Source of the DNA: Castanea sativa | Lineage: Eukaryota > Streptophyta > Magnoliopsida > Fagales > Fagaceae | DNA length: 64,000 bases | Assembly (NCBI RefSeq): GCF_040712315.1 | Contig: NC_134013.1 | Span: forward strand, 41,650,001 to 41,714,000 | Direction: 5' to 3' | In this document: piece by piece, positions 42,586-54,178 of the stretch | How positions within the stretch are numbered: the stretch's first letter is position 1 | Layout: the number at the start of each line of letters is the position of its first letter | Translations under genes and position numbers: made by a program | Notes under the pieces: generated by a model | Database searches by the model: none | What the model saw: only the letters and a program-made list of their open reading frames with translations | What the model was told of the DNA's origin: nothing

Positions 42586-43821
42586 TAGGAGCATAGAACA
42601 TGCATACAAACATGTAGATCTAAGCGAAGCATAGCCGGAGACATAATATCAAGCATGTGAGCATGTAGACCCAAACATCAGTACATGGGAAAGAAAAGAT
42701 CTAAGCATCAAAAGCATGACATAAAGCATAAAACATGTAAAAGAGGCAACTAACACATGAACAAACATGGAAGCATATGGAAATAAGCTAAAAAAGCATC
42801 CTAAAACAAGATAAAGCAAGAATCATGCTAGATAAAGCAATAAATCATGTAATTAAGGCAAAAAGAGCAAGATAAATACTAGAAAAAAGATTTAGAAAGT
42901 TAGGGGTGTGGATAGTAGCTAAAAAGCTACATCCACCCCCCTAAACCCCAAATCCAAGGTGTAGAATCAAGGAAAAGAAGATTGGGTATAAGGACAATAT
43001 CTTGTATTTTTGGTGAAGAGAAGAATCAATAGGCTTTGATTTGTTTTGTGAGTGTTTTTATGTGTAAGAATGTGTTTGGAAGAGAGGGAAATGTGTAGAA
43101 AATGTCTAGGCAGAGAGCAAGACCCAAGAAGTCTCTTTTTCAGTCTGGAGTTGCATGAGGCCTTTTATAGACCTGGCACAGATTACGAGGCAACGGCCCT
43201 TCAAGGGCCGCCACCTTCAAATGATCCTGAATGGGGTTGATCTTGACATTCCTAGAAAGATCTTGACTTCCAGTTTCTAAAAAGGTATGGAACTCAAAAA
43301 TCCAACAGTCGGATCAAAAGTTATGGCTTTGGGAAGTTAGTGATGCATCGATCAGTGCGTTAGCTCGATTTTCATGATATCTCGGCCGTTCTAAATTCGA
43401 TTTCGACCCATAAATAGTCGTTGGAATGAGAATTTGATAATCTTCACAATGGCGTTAGGTTTAACCTATTCTGATGGCCGAATTAAAATTAGGGTTTTTG
43501 GGGCCTACCAAGAGTCAACTTCGGGTCAAACTTGGTCAAAATTGCCAAAATTCTTCGAGAAGTTTAGGTTTGATGTAAAACTATGAAAAGTGATATTTTG
43601 AGGGGATTTTGACTTTGTTTGACTTTCGGTAACCCAAGGTTAACTAGGGGCATTTTGGTCATTTTAGTTGAAAATGGCACTTTGGGTGCTCCGATGTTCG
43701 AACGAGTTGTGCCACATCATTCTAGATGTTCTCGTAGACCTATGGAGAGAATAATATTTTTGGATTTTTTAGGGTCTGGCACACAGATTGAGGGCAGAAA
43801 AAATACGGTATCAACACAAAG

Positions 43822-44777
43822 TAATACCTTTTGGTTTGAAAAATACAGGGGCCACTTATTAGAGGCTATTCAACTATATGTTTTGTCCACAAATTGGGCG
43901 AAATGTTGAAGTGTACATGGACGACATGCTGGTTAAAAGTGCAAAGGAGATGTAACACTTAGATGACCTTCAGGAGACTTTTGACACATTTAGATGATAC
44001 AACATGAAGCTGAACCCTTCGAAGTTTCATTAGGAAAGTTCCTTCGTTTCATGGTTTCACAGAGGGGAATTGAAGCAAATCCAGATAAGATTCAAGCAGT
44101 ACTGAGAATGGAACCCCCAAAGAATTTTAATGATGTACAAAGCCTCACTAGACGAGTAGTAGCCCTTAACAGTTTCATTTCAAAAGTTACTGAAAAATGT
44201 TTACCATATTTCAAAGTGTTAAAGAAAGCATTTGAATGGATAGATGAGTCTTAACGGGTGTTTAAAGACCTTAAGGCTTAACTCACTTCAATTCCTTTGT
44301 TAAGCCCGTCCAAACCAAGTAAAGAGTTGTATCTGTACCTATTGGTATCCCTTCATGCAATGAGCTTAGCCTTAGTCAGGGAAGAAGGAAAGACACAAAA
44401 ACCCATCTACTACACTAGCAAAGCTTTGAGAGGAGCTGAAAGACGATACCCCCCCAATAGAAAATGTTGGTTTTTTCATTGGTGATAATAGCAAGGAAGC
44501 TTAGGCCTTACTTCCAAGTTGACATCATCAATGTTCTAACAAACCATCCACTTAAGAAGGCCATGAACAAACTGGAGGCAGCTGGATGATTGATCCAATG
44601 GGCGGTTGAACTTAGTGAGTTTGACGTAAGGTATTGACCAAGGGAAGCAATAAAAGCCCAAGCCCTTATAAACTTCATTGCAGAATTCACTCTTGCCCTT
44701 GATCAACAAAATAGAGACCAGGGGGCAAAAGAATGGGTCATCCATATGGATGGTTCGTCCACACAACATGCAAGAGG
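43822..44777 (+). pseudogene. Tat2 reverse transcriptase continuation and first RNase H
   Basis: Resumes at the CAAAG duplication with the PFGLKNTGATY block, then NVEVYMDDMLVKSAKEM with the YMDDM catalytic motif intact (43909-43945), HLDDLQETFDTF, and in a shifted frame [20 protein letters not shown] and VQSLTRRVVALNSFISKV (44050-44200). RNase H: QKPIYYTSKALRGAERRYP (about 44397-44455). TAG codons and shifts interrupt it, including TAG near 43950. Cut at 44778 by a solo LTR. Confidence 0.85.
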
Positions 44778-46204
44778 TGTTAGGATTAGTGCCTTTAAAT
44801 CCTATTGTATGGTGCTATCTATGATACTATGTACGTTATTATGTATGACAATATGTATGACTTAATGTTGTGATTAATAAAGTTGTTTTATTATAATCTA
44901 AAATAATGGTAACATGAATATTGGATATTATCATATAGTCCATGAGATGCATAGTATGTGATTTATGTGAAAAGTCACAGAAGATATAAATCACAAGTTC
45001 TTTGTAAACTCAGAATTATAGTTCATAGTTGGTGATGAAATTAGGCATTTCATCTATGAAGACTATAACATATCAACTAAGATGATTTGTCTTAATCATG
45101 GAAGTGGAGACTTCTAGTTGATGTGTTGATATGTTTTAAGAGTTAAGACATATTGAACTGGACCTCTTTGAGATTTATTATTCTTCTAACGCTGTTAAAT
45201 GAATAATAAATCTCACGACTTCTGTTTACATGAATACTTAATCCTGAGAGGATAATGGACCTGATCATGAAGTGTAGGTTGCTTTGATATATCAGGAGTG
45301 AGATATAAAGTAATGATCAAAATCTTAGTATGTTGGGTAGCCACATTTAGTGTTGATGGAACATATATTTTCAAGGTGGAATTCATAGTCTCTTAATCAA
45401 GATATAAAATATTCCATTGAGATAAGTTTAATTGGTTCAGTTATTCAGAGAGTTAGGCCTAACCACTTTTGTAAGAAGTTACTAAAGTATATATTTATGA
45501 AATTGGATTTCATAAATATATAATGAATAACTTTAAAGGATTAAATCGGGTACTCAAGGATAAGATGTAGTAATTTACAAAGTGACAGTCTACATTCATG
45601 ACTTTGTATTACTACCAATATTTTATGAAGGGGTTGCATGTATAATAAAGTCTTGAGATATAATTTATTCATAAGGCCTAGAGTGCAATTATATTTATAT
45701 AGTGGTATTAAATATAGTTAATGGTAACTTTGGACTTGTCAAGAGTTGACAGAAAAGCCCAAGGCCCATTGGAGCTAGTGTCTTATTGGTCCCTTTTGGT
45801 CCCACTCCAAGCCACATACTAAAGCCCAATTGGAAAGGCCCAAAAGGCTAGCCCAATTAGATAATCAATTATAAGGAGAGAAACATACATAATTTATATG
45901 CGTGAAAAAGAGAGACATCATTGTGAAATGGTGTGTATGTGAGAGTGAGACACTCTATCATTCTCCCTTGAAAACTGATTGAGAGACCACACTTCTTGGG
46001 CGTAAAGTGGAATTGGAGTGAAGATTAAAAGTATACCCGAGTACTTCTATTCTTTGTTTTGAAATTCATCACACCAAGGTACACTCTCTTGTTCCTATAT
46101 TCTGAAATTTACATAATACATGTTATCAATTGCGAATAAAGTAGATCCGTTAATTTTTCGCTGTGTGTGTTTTATATGCGATACAAACATGTAATTTTCC
46201 ATCA
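44778..46204 (+). repeat. Solo LTR, family TGTTAGGATTAG (copy 3)
   Basis: 1427 bp from TGTTAGGATTAGTGCC to ATTTTCCATCA with AGAGG duplicated at 44773-44777 and 46205-46209. It interrupts the second RNase H of Tat2; host sequence resumes at AATCAAAGTAG. Confidence 0.88.
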
Positions 46205-46209
46205 AGAGG

Positions 46210-47867
46210 AATCAAAGTAGTATTACAATCATCGGAAGGGGATCGTCTAGAGTATGCCATCCGTCTACAATTCTAGATGACCAACAACGAAGCTGAGTAT
46301 GAAGCCCAAGCCCTCCTCTAGGGCTTGGAGTTGGCTAAGTTATTAGGAGCGGAGTCAATTCTCATCCAAGGAGACTCGTAGCTGATTATAGGCCAAGTGA
46401 ATAGGATATGTGAAGCCAAGGAAGAACAAATGAAAAGGTATTTGAATAAAGTCAAGCAGTGCATTAAGGGCTTCACAACGGTAAAGTTTCACCAGATCCC
46501 AAGGGAAGATAACATGGAAGTTGGCATTCTAGCCAAGGTAGCATCTGCAAAAGAGTTGGTTGATGACCAGATCAACGTTCAGTACATTCCAAGCATAGAC
46601 ATTCCTGATTTGCATAAAATAGACGGAAAAGCCTACTGGACCACTCCAATTATATCCTATCTCAAGGACACACTCCTCTCCCAGGATAAAGAAGAGGTAA
46701 GGAAGTTAAGGGTTAGAGTAGCAAAATTTGTTCTCATGGATGAAGTGTTTTATTGAAGAGGTTTCTCTCAGCCCTACTTATGGTGTTTGACTCCGAACGA
46801 GTTCAACTATGTCATGAGGGATGTCCATGAAAGAGCATGTGAAAATCATTTAGGAGTAAGGTCCCATGCGAAATACTATTGGCCATCTATGCAAACAGAC
46901 ACTGAAGCATATGTTAGCATGTGACAAATGTCAACATTTCAGTAATCTACCTAAACTACCTTCAAAGTACCTTACCTCGATGGTGGCCCCTTCACCATTC
47001 GCCTAGTGGGGACTTGACATCCTTAGTCCATTTCCCATAGGGATAAGGCAAATGAAGTTCTTGGTAGCATGGATCGATTATTTTACTAAATGGGTGGAAG
47101 CAGAGCCATTAGCAAAAATTACTGAGTATAACGTTAGAAACTTCGTTTAGAAGAATATCATCTGTCGTTTTGGAATCCTTAGGGTGCTCGTCTCAAACAA
47201 TGGATGCTAGTTTAATAACACACCCTTCAGAGAGTTCTGTTAGTAGCTGGGAATCAGGAATCACTACTCCTCACCCTTCCACCCACAGGCCAATGGAATG
47301 GTAGAAGTTGCAAACTAATCCTTGTTGAAGTAATCCTTGTTAAAGATCATCAAGACTCAACGTGAGGGGGTAAAGGGGATATGGCCAAACGAATTACCTA
47401 GCATCCTTTGGGCATACTAGATGACAGTAAGGACTCCTACTAGAGAGACTCCTTTTAAGTTAGCATATGGAAGTGATGTAGTGATACTCGCGGAGGTTGG
47501 CTTGACTAGCTACAGAGTGGCCCACTATAAGGATGAGGAAAATGAGAAACAACTCCATTTAAGCCTCGATCTCATTGACGAGGTAAGGATAGATGTCAAA
47601 TAAAGGGTGGCATGCTATAAGAACCTGATAACTAAGCACCATGATGTGCTGTTCAAACCAAGGTAGTTCAACATTGGAGACCTCATCGTAAAGAGGGTGT
47701 CCTTGGCTACTAAGGACCCCGCTCATGGAAAGTTGGGGCCTAATTGGGAAGGACCATACAAAGTCATATACTACAAAAGGCAGGGATCGTACCATCTAGA
47801 AGCCTTGGATGGACGAAGGCTGGAGCATCCATGGAACGTGGAGCACTTAAGGAAGTACTATTGGTGA
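46210..47867 (+). pseudogene. Tat2 second RNase H and integrase
   Basis: Second RNase H: NNEAEYEAQALL, ESILIQGDS, GQVNRICEAKEEQMKRYLNKV and HQIPREDNMEVGILAKVAS (46260-46560). Integrase: RGFSQPYLWCL, DVHERACENHLG, a damaged zinc module, core remnants around 47000-47330 in changing frames (QWGLDI, ITEYNVRNFV, PQANGMVEVAN), then RTPTRETPFKLAYGSDVVI and AHGKLGPNWEGPYKVI, ending LRKYYW with TGA at 47865-47867. More damaged than the Tat3 integrase. Confidence 0.83.
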
Positions 47868-48323
47868 AGACTCATTAAGAAGGTCAGCATGGATGATCTA
47901 AAATCTACAGACTATTGGTTCCTACTAATAGTCTATTTATGTTATTTTTAGCACTTATGTTATGTTCTTTAGCATTTGAATTCCCTAAAAAGCACTAGCT
48001 ACTAGCATGTGCAATGTTTATGAATATTATGTTATGTACAAAGTTTCTAATTTATATATAAAGCATGTTAGATTTTCTACTAAGTGTTTTTAATCCATTA
48101 TAAAATTAAAGTCCACAAAAAAGGCTAAAAGCTGTAGACAAACAAAATCTCTAGACGCAGAGACGTATCGTTAATAGCTATCCTTAGATGACAATCAAGG
48201 ATAGCAAAACACCAAACGGTGAACAAAAGGAACAAAAACCTTCCTGTATACTCATCAGTAAATAGTAGATGAGGAAAAGGATGCATGCAATAAATGAAGT
48301 CCAAACAATGGATGAGTAATTAC
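47868..48323. other. Tat2 spacer between integrase and antisense gene
   Basis: No gene and no tandem array. AT-rich. Equivalent to the spacer occupied in Tat1 by the 161-bp array. Confidence 0.5.
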
Positions 48324-49795
48324 TTAACCTTTCACAATCACTAAAAAAGTGAAGTCCAAGCCCCTAGACTTTGAGTCGTCCTTAGTTGGCAGAGGAGTAG
48401 AGGCGTCGTCTTTAATATTCACGTCCTCTGAGCGGGTCTAGAGTAAGGAACTCTTAGCTGCAGTGGGGAGCTTGAAATCCACCCCAAGAAAAGCTTCGAC
48501 AGTGTCCATACAAAAGTCCTCAAAGCCTGCGGCGTAGTTCTTATCTAGGATATCAGTAAATTCACTGGATGTCTTAAACTCTTTAATGACCTCGTTTTTA
48601 GATATACTCAAAGAGGACCTGAGCTCGTCACTCTGCTTTTGGAGATGATCCAGATGAGTATCCTTTTCAATGATATCTTCCTTCAACTTCTCAATGAGGT
48701 TCCTCAAGTCCTTGACCTCGTCCTCCAACTTCCTTCTCTCCCTAACCCGACAGCTTAACTCTTTCTCTAAATCCTTTATCTTCATCTCCATCTTGATCCT
48801 CTCCTTATCCAAATCCGCAGCTTGCCTGGACGCCCTATGAATTTGGTCATAACTTGCAGAATACACAAAATGTATATCTTCAAAAGGTCACCTAAAGACA
48901 GAGAATGTGATTTGGTATGGATGAAGATAAGTTACCTTGAAAAGATCATGGATTGTGAAATGCTCGAACTCCTTGGCAGACATGTCGTAGCATATGGTGA
49001 CGTCCTAGTTCCTCACCACTTGCTTGAACCTATTCAAGGCTAGGTTCTCACTCCTTAAAATAGTCAAGGGACTGTCGTCAGAAGGAGGGGCTTTAGGGGA
49101 AGGGTTAGACAGCTTTTCGTCAGGACGAGGTAGGGAAGCGTTGACCTTAGGCGATTGAGCAGGGGCAGTAGGGTCAAGAACCACGACAGGAGTCATGGAT
49201 GGCGCCGAGGAGTCTAACTTCGGCCATTTGTTACATTGACGGCTAGGAAGGTTACCTGTGTCAAGCCTCTTAGACATAGTTTTCCTTTTTTTGACGAGAC
49301 CAGAGGATGAGCTCCAATGTGGACGGAGCAGGCGAACGATTCTAGATAGGGACCTCGTCCCCAGTTGGACAACTTAATCACCAGTAGCAAGGCCTTTCCC
49401 TTTGTTCTCTTTGTGGTTGCCATTCCTACAAGAAAAAGAAAAAGTATTGTCAGTGTTTGAAACGAGTAAAACATAATAATAAATAAATAAGTGTATAACT
49501 TACTACGACGAGTAGTGAGCTCATGAGCTAAAGCTTCCTTTGTAGGTTTAGGTCCAAGCCTTTAAGTTGCTAGATGACAAAGTGTCACTAAGGAGTGGAA
49601 GGTTCTATCAGTAAATAAGCGCACTTGTTGGATGCGGTTCAGGTAGAAGTTGGTTAGGGAAGGACGTCTAATAGCTAAAAAAAAAAGTTAGATAAATACG
49701 ATAGAGTAAGTAGGACAAGCTGAAGAAAGTGACATACCCTCAAGACATAAATTACCCATTTCACAGGTGTAAGGAGGGAATGGATCCCTACCTAC
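48324..49795 (-). pseudogene. Tat2 antisense gene, 5'-truncated
   Basis: Same gene as the Tat3 antisense gene. On the minus strand: end of exon 1 DPFPPYTCEMGNLCLEG with donor GGGTATGT (near 49740), acceptor TTTTTTTTAG (near 49680), exon 2 PSLTNFYLNRIQQVRLF and LAHELTTRR, donor GTAAGTT, acceptor TTTCTTGTAG, exon 3 starting RMATTKRTKGKALLL (ATG near 49425) with a proline-rich part (49277-49005), donor after HDLFK near 48940, and exon 4 coiled coil ASYDQIHRASRQAADLDKERIKMEMKIKDLEKEL through SDELRSSLSISKNEV and an acidic tail to 48324-48326. The N-terminal Transposase_28-like part is missing because the element ends at 49795. Stops such as TAG after SSLL (near 48437) show decay. Confidence 0.75.
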
Positions 49796-50081
49796 CTAAG
49801 CAGGGTTCCTTGCCCAACACCCAGAGATTGTGGAGACAATGAATGGAGTTGCCACCTAGTTATATAGTCTAGGAACCATATATAGCATCCTTTCGAGGAA
49901 AGACCTTTGATCTTACTACTAAAGTATGGGTTCAGAATTTAGGTACGCTTTTAGGAAGGTGTTAAGTACCTAAGATCGCCCAACTCTAAGGTTGGCCTCT
50001 CATCATTGTGTCTTACGTCTTAACCTTATTAAAAGCAGTCAACACTTGCATCTATACTCTTACACACACACACTAGCATAC
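49796..50081. repeat. Fragment of a long-LTR gypsy family
   Basis: Starts abruptly after the Tat2 truncation. The block GGAAGGTGTTAAGTACC near 49955 resembles GGAAGGTGTTAGGCACC near 20620 in the TGTTGACACC LTR, so it is likely a diverged relative. No ends can be defined. Confidence 0.4.
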
Positions 50082-50757
50082 TGTTAGGATTAGTGCCCTA
50101 AAATCCTATTGTACGATGCTGTGTATGATCTTATGTATGACATTATGTTATAAATAATGAAGTTGTTTTATTATCTAAAATAATGGTAGCATGAATATTT
50201 GGACATTATCATATAGTCTTTGAGATGCATAGTATGCGATTTATGTGATTTAGTCACAGAAGATATAAATCACAAGTTCTTTGTAAACTCAAAACCTTAG
50301 TTAGTAGTCGGTAATAAAATTGGGCATTTCATCTATGAAGACTATAACGTGTCAACTAAAATAGTTTGTCTTGATCAAGGAAGTAAAGACTTCTAGTTGA
50401 TATGTTGATATGTCTTAAGTGTATAAGACATATTAAACTAGACTGCTGTGACTCAAGGATCAAGAGGTAGTAATTTTCAAAGTGGCAGTTTATGACTTTA
50501 TATTACTATGAATATTTTCATGAAGGGGTTAATTTTTTAGATAATAAAGTCTTGAGATTCAAGTTTATTAATAAATCCTAGAGTACAATTATATATACAT
50601 AGTGGTATTAAATATATTTAATGGTAATTTTGGGCTTGTCAAGAGTTGACAAATAAGCCCGAAGCCCATTGGAGCTAGAGTTTTATTTGTCCATTTGATC
50701 ACATCCCAAGCCACACACAAAAGCCCAATTGGGCTGGCCTAAAAGGCTAACACAATT
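50082..50757 (+). repeat. Solo LTR, family TGTTAGGATTAG (copy 4), left part
   Basis: Begins TGTTAGGATTAGTGCCC but has an internal deletion near 50458 and stops at CACAATTAGA where SIRE2 begins. The remaining right part would lie beyond the window if SIRE2 inserted here. Confidence 0.75.
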
Positions 50758-51773
50758 AGATAGGCCAAAAAAGTATTGACCCCTTGTGATGGATTAGTAG
50801 ATTAATTAGCCAAATTTAATTAATTAATCAATTTAACATGCAATATACATGGCAAAAAAAAAAATCCACCAACTAAATAAATATGCAGCAAAAATTAAAT
50901 TTACACGGTGAGTTGTTTACGAATGGGGAAATTTCCGAGACAAAAACTCCATCGGGTGATTTTAAGGTCACCACTCCTGGGAATTCACTATTATCACAAC
51001 AAGTGATTACAAGGAATCCCAGTACCTTATACCAACCTACAGTTGAACCCTTACCCTAATACCCAATTGGACTTGTTCTGTAGTAACAATCTCCTTATAT
51101 TGCACGGCTCCCAGTACGTGATAAACCAATCTGATGTGCGGATCCTAGTACGTGACTTGATCACCAACTTGAGAAGAATGTTGGCTGCAAAGTTATTCTG
51201 TTCATCGCACGATGAAGATCATGAAGTTGCTTGGTCACAAAACCCTATGGTGTACAAACACAGCAGCTTCTTCAAAAAGAACTAGGGTAAACTAGGTCTC
51301 TAGTCACACTTTTCTTCACACTTGTGGAATTTTACACTTGTGGAATTTTGCTCTTGTGCAACTGTGCAACCTGTGACGGCCCTTAAAATAATCCTTATAT
51401 ATGTTTAGGATTGTGAGAAAAGAAAGCCCAAACAAATATTCATGGATTGGATGAAAATCAGCTCTGAAAAACTGAACTTCATAAATCTTGATAGATACCC
51501 TATCTGTCGAGCAGCTGTCGAGCCTCGGGCTGAAACAGCTCTTTTAAACTTCGATAAATACTAGTTGTCGAGCTTTAATGAACAACACTTCTTCACTTGA
51601 TTCTTGGACAGATTTGCATGGGTTTAACACTTGAACTTGAAACCTTTTTTCTTGATGCATTAAACACATCTTAGATCTACCCAAATACAAGTAAAGTGCG
51701 TTTTGTTAAAGGATTAGCCAATTACATAAAATGTTGACATATGTTTCTAACATGAATCACATATGTCTTAACA
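50758..51773 (-). repeat. SIRE2 3' LTR
   Basis: Minus strand from TGTTAAGACATATG to GGCCTATCTA. The polypurine tract CCAAAGGGGGAGAT is the complement of 51774-51787. TCGA-rich motifs at 51485-51575. Confidence 0.88.
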
Positions 51774-52094
51774 ATCTCCCCCTTTGGCAATCTGTGACAA
51801 AACCACAACAAACAAATGAACATATGAGAGAAGTCATAAATCACTCAACTCATACTCACCTGTTGAGTACAGTAAAATCTATCCTAACATAAACTCTTGA
51901 AAAACTTTGCAAAAAGAGAGTTCATGGCAAGAAAACTTTGACAACCTATATTTCTGAAACACTTTAAATAAAACTCATCAAGGCATCTTTGTGTGAGACA
52001 GAAATAAAAGATTGCATACAATATATAAGAAGCGTGTGCATAGAGAGAGAAAAGAAATAACACATGTAAAGATAGGTGAAAGAACTGTAATAAC

Positions 52095-53920
52095 TGTTAG
52101 GACATATGTCGTTCACTTGTTAAGAAAATATGTCATTCTTTTATGTAATTGGCTAATCCTTTGACAAAGCACACTTTACTTGTATTTGGGTAGTGATGAG
52201 AATCAACAAGCATTCAAGGATCCATTGCATGTTCCAGTTGGGCCTATTACAAGAGCAAGATCCAAGAAGATCAAAGAAGCACTTAATGGGCTGATTCAAG
52301 AGATTTGGGCTGATTCTAACGCAGGACATTCCAAGCTTGGCCTAAAGGAAGCTGAAAACGTAATAAATTTAATTCAAGCTATTTAGGGCTGATCTAGCTT
52401 AATTGCGAGTGATTTATGGCATGAATTAATGGGTGATTGACTTTCCAGCTCTATATCAGTTAGGGCATATTTTTTTCCTATTTTGGATCTGCTAATTTCA
52501 GACCAAATCAACTTCTATTTAGGGTTTTATTATTTAGTACGTTTTTTAGGTATTTTCGTTGTTTTTAGGTGCATTTAATGCTTTTTAGGTCAAATTTGAT
52601 TCCTGATATGGTAAGGTATCAATTAGGAGTTATTTTAGAATATATTTTCTTGTCTGTCAAGTTTTATGGAGCCCTTAAATAGGCTCTGAAGTTTGTAAAC
52701 GTTTTTTATAATATTATTGAATAAAAATCAGAATAGGTGAGGCTTTGCTCTCTTTTGGTTCTTCAAGAACTGTGAACTTATCAGGGATTCTTCCTTGTGG
52801 CGTTCAAACTTTATACCTTCGGTTCGTGATTCTTTATAATCATTGGGTCAAGGTCAACTTATACCTTTGGTTCGCGTTTCGATTATAAACGTTGGGTTAG
52901 GGTTTTCTATCATAAATTTGAATTTTAGTTTTCCTGGGTAAATATTCCAATATTTTTGTTGGGTCTTAAAGAGTGTCGATTGAGGTTCGCATCAGGTAGA
53001 TTTAGGATGTTTTAATACTTCAAGAAACAAGGTTGCAAGATCATGTGTTAAAACCATGCAAGTTTGTCCAAGAAACCAGTTGAAAAAGTGCCTGTCATTA
53101 AAGCACGACAGCTGGCTCGACAACTACATCTATCGAGCTTTAATAAGCTATTCCAACCCCGAGGCTCGACAGCATCTCGACACCTCTAGCTGTCAAGGTT
53201 TAAGAAAAATAATTTTTCAGATCTGTTTTGATTCCAATCCGTGAATATGTCTTTAGGCCTTCTTTTCTCATAACCCTAGACAGATAAAGGATTATTTTAA
53301 GGGCCGTAAAAGTAGACACAAGTTGCACAAGCATTGACCAAAATCTGTTCAAGCAATTTGTGACCAGAGACAAAGTTTGCCATAGTTCATCTCTTTGTGA
53401 AGAAGCTGCTGTGTCTGTGCACCATAGGGTTTTGTAACCAAGCATCTTCTTGTTCTTCATTGTGAGGATGAACTAAAGAATTTTGCAGCCAACATCTTTC
53501 TCAAGTTGGTAATTGAAGTCGCGTACTAGGATCCGCGTAGTTGGTTAGTCACGTATTGGGAGCCGTGCATTGAAAATGAGAGATTGTCACTACAGAACAA
53601 GTCAAATTGGGTATTGGGGTAAGGGTTCAATTGTAGGTTGGTAGAAGGTACTGGAATTCCTTTACTTGTAACCGCTTATTTTGATAATAGTGGATTCTCG
53701 AAAGTGGTGACCTTAAAATCACCCGGTGGGGTTTTTGCCTTGGAGGTTCTCCCCATTCGTAAACAAATCCCCATGTCAAATTTATTTTCCGCTGCACTTT
53801 AGTTTATTGGTAATTTGTTTGTACTATCATGCGTTTGCATGTTAAATTGATTAATTAATTCAACTTGGCTAATTAATCAATTAATCCATCATAAGGGGTC
53901 AATATGTTTTTGGCCTATCA
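52095..53920 (+). repeat. SIRE-family solo LTR, opposite orientation, interrupted
   Basis: Plus-strand LTR from TGTTAGGACATATG to TTGGCCTATCA with ATAAC duplicated at 52090-52094 and 53921-53925. SIRE1 has the empty site at 22039-22043. It is itself interrupted at 52194-52994. Net length about 1020 bp. Contains TCGA-rich motifs at 53090-53215. Confidence 0.9.
52194..52994 (+). repeat. Gypsy solo LTR (801 bp) nested in the SIRE solo LTR
   Basis: From TGATGAGAATC to GGTTCGCATCA with GGTAG duplicated at 52189-52193 and 52995-52999. Same family as 695-1493. The first 190 bases read DPLHVPVGPITRARSKKIKEAL and on to a stop at 52384-52386, the end of a gypsy polyprotein encoded inside U3; this is not a separate gene. 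Confidence 0.93.
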
Positions 53921-54178
53921 ATAACAACCTCAAATGTATATATATCAACAAGTACAAGGTTTGCTATCACAACATGATCACAAGATCTAAGGTACATGAA
54001 CAATGTATCTAAAATAGAGAGAAAAGAAAAAGATACATAAAGGTCCTCACTACATCTCTCAAGATATGAACACTCCCTCTAACAAAAATCTCCTATACTA
54101 ACCCCTGCTATGAGTATGACTACTCTCATATTCAAAACTACTCCCCCTTTTTGTCACGAGTGACAAAGGGTAAGTACA

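Larger units (their letters stand above)
20238..43816 (+). mobile_element. LTR-type insertion in Tat2 RT, split into three pieces
   Basis: The left terminus TGTTGACACC and the right terminus GGTATCAACA are inverted versions of each other with one change and have TG/CA ends. CAAAG stands on both sides (20233-20237 and 43817-43821), and removing the whole segment restores the RT motif YKV-PFGLKN. The insert consists of 20238-20768, 30791-31109 and 42212-43816, about 2.45 kb in total, with SIRE1 and Tat3 inserted later. I see no gag or pol of its own, so it is best read as a solo LTR of a long-LTR family. Sequence near 20600-20640 (GGGGAAGGTGTTAGGCACCC) resembles plant long-LTR gypsy families. 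Confidence 0.75.
42212..43816 (+). repeat. Right piece of the split LTR, contains plastid DNA
   Basis: Continuation of the TGTTGACACC LTR to its right terminus GGTATCAACA, followed by CAAAG (43817-43821). Rich in GCATG and AGCATGTAGA motifs (42220-42880). A plastid segment is embedded at about 42300-42585. A strong hairpin lies at 42901-42945. Confidence 0.7.
18243..49795 (+). mobile_element. Tat2: Tat-type gypsy element, truncated at both ends and split
   Basis: Host of the large nested stack. Visible parts are 18243-20237 (gag to RT), 43822-44777 (RT to RNase H), 46210-47867 (second RNase H to the end of integrase) and 48324-49795 (antisense gene). Joining across the insertions restores continuous homology to Tat3. 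No LTR is present: the left edge starts inside gag and the right edge stops inside the first exon of the antisense gene, so both ends were lost by deletion or truncation. Tat2 and Tat3 are closely related to each other and more distant from Tat1. Confidence 0.85.
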
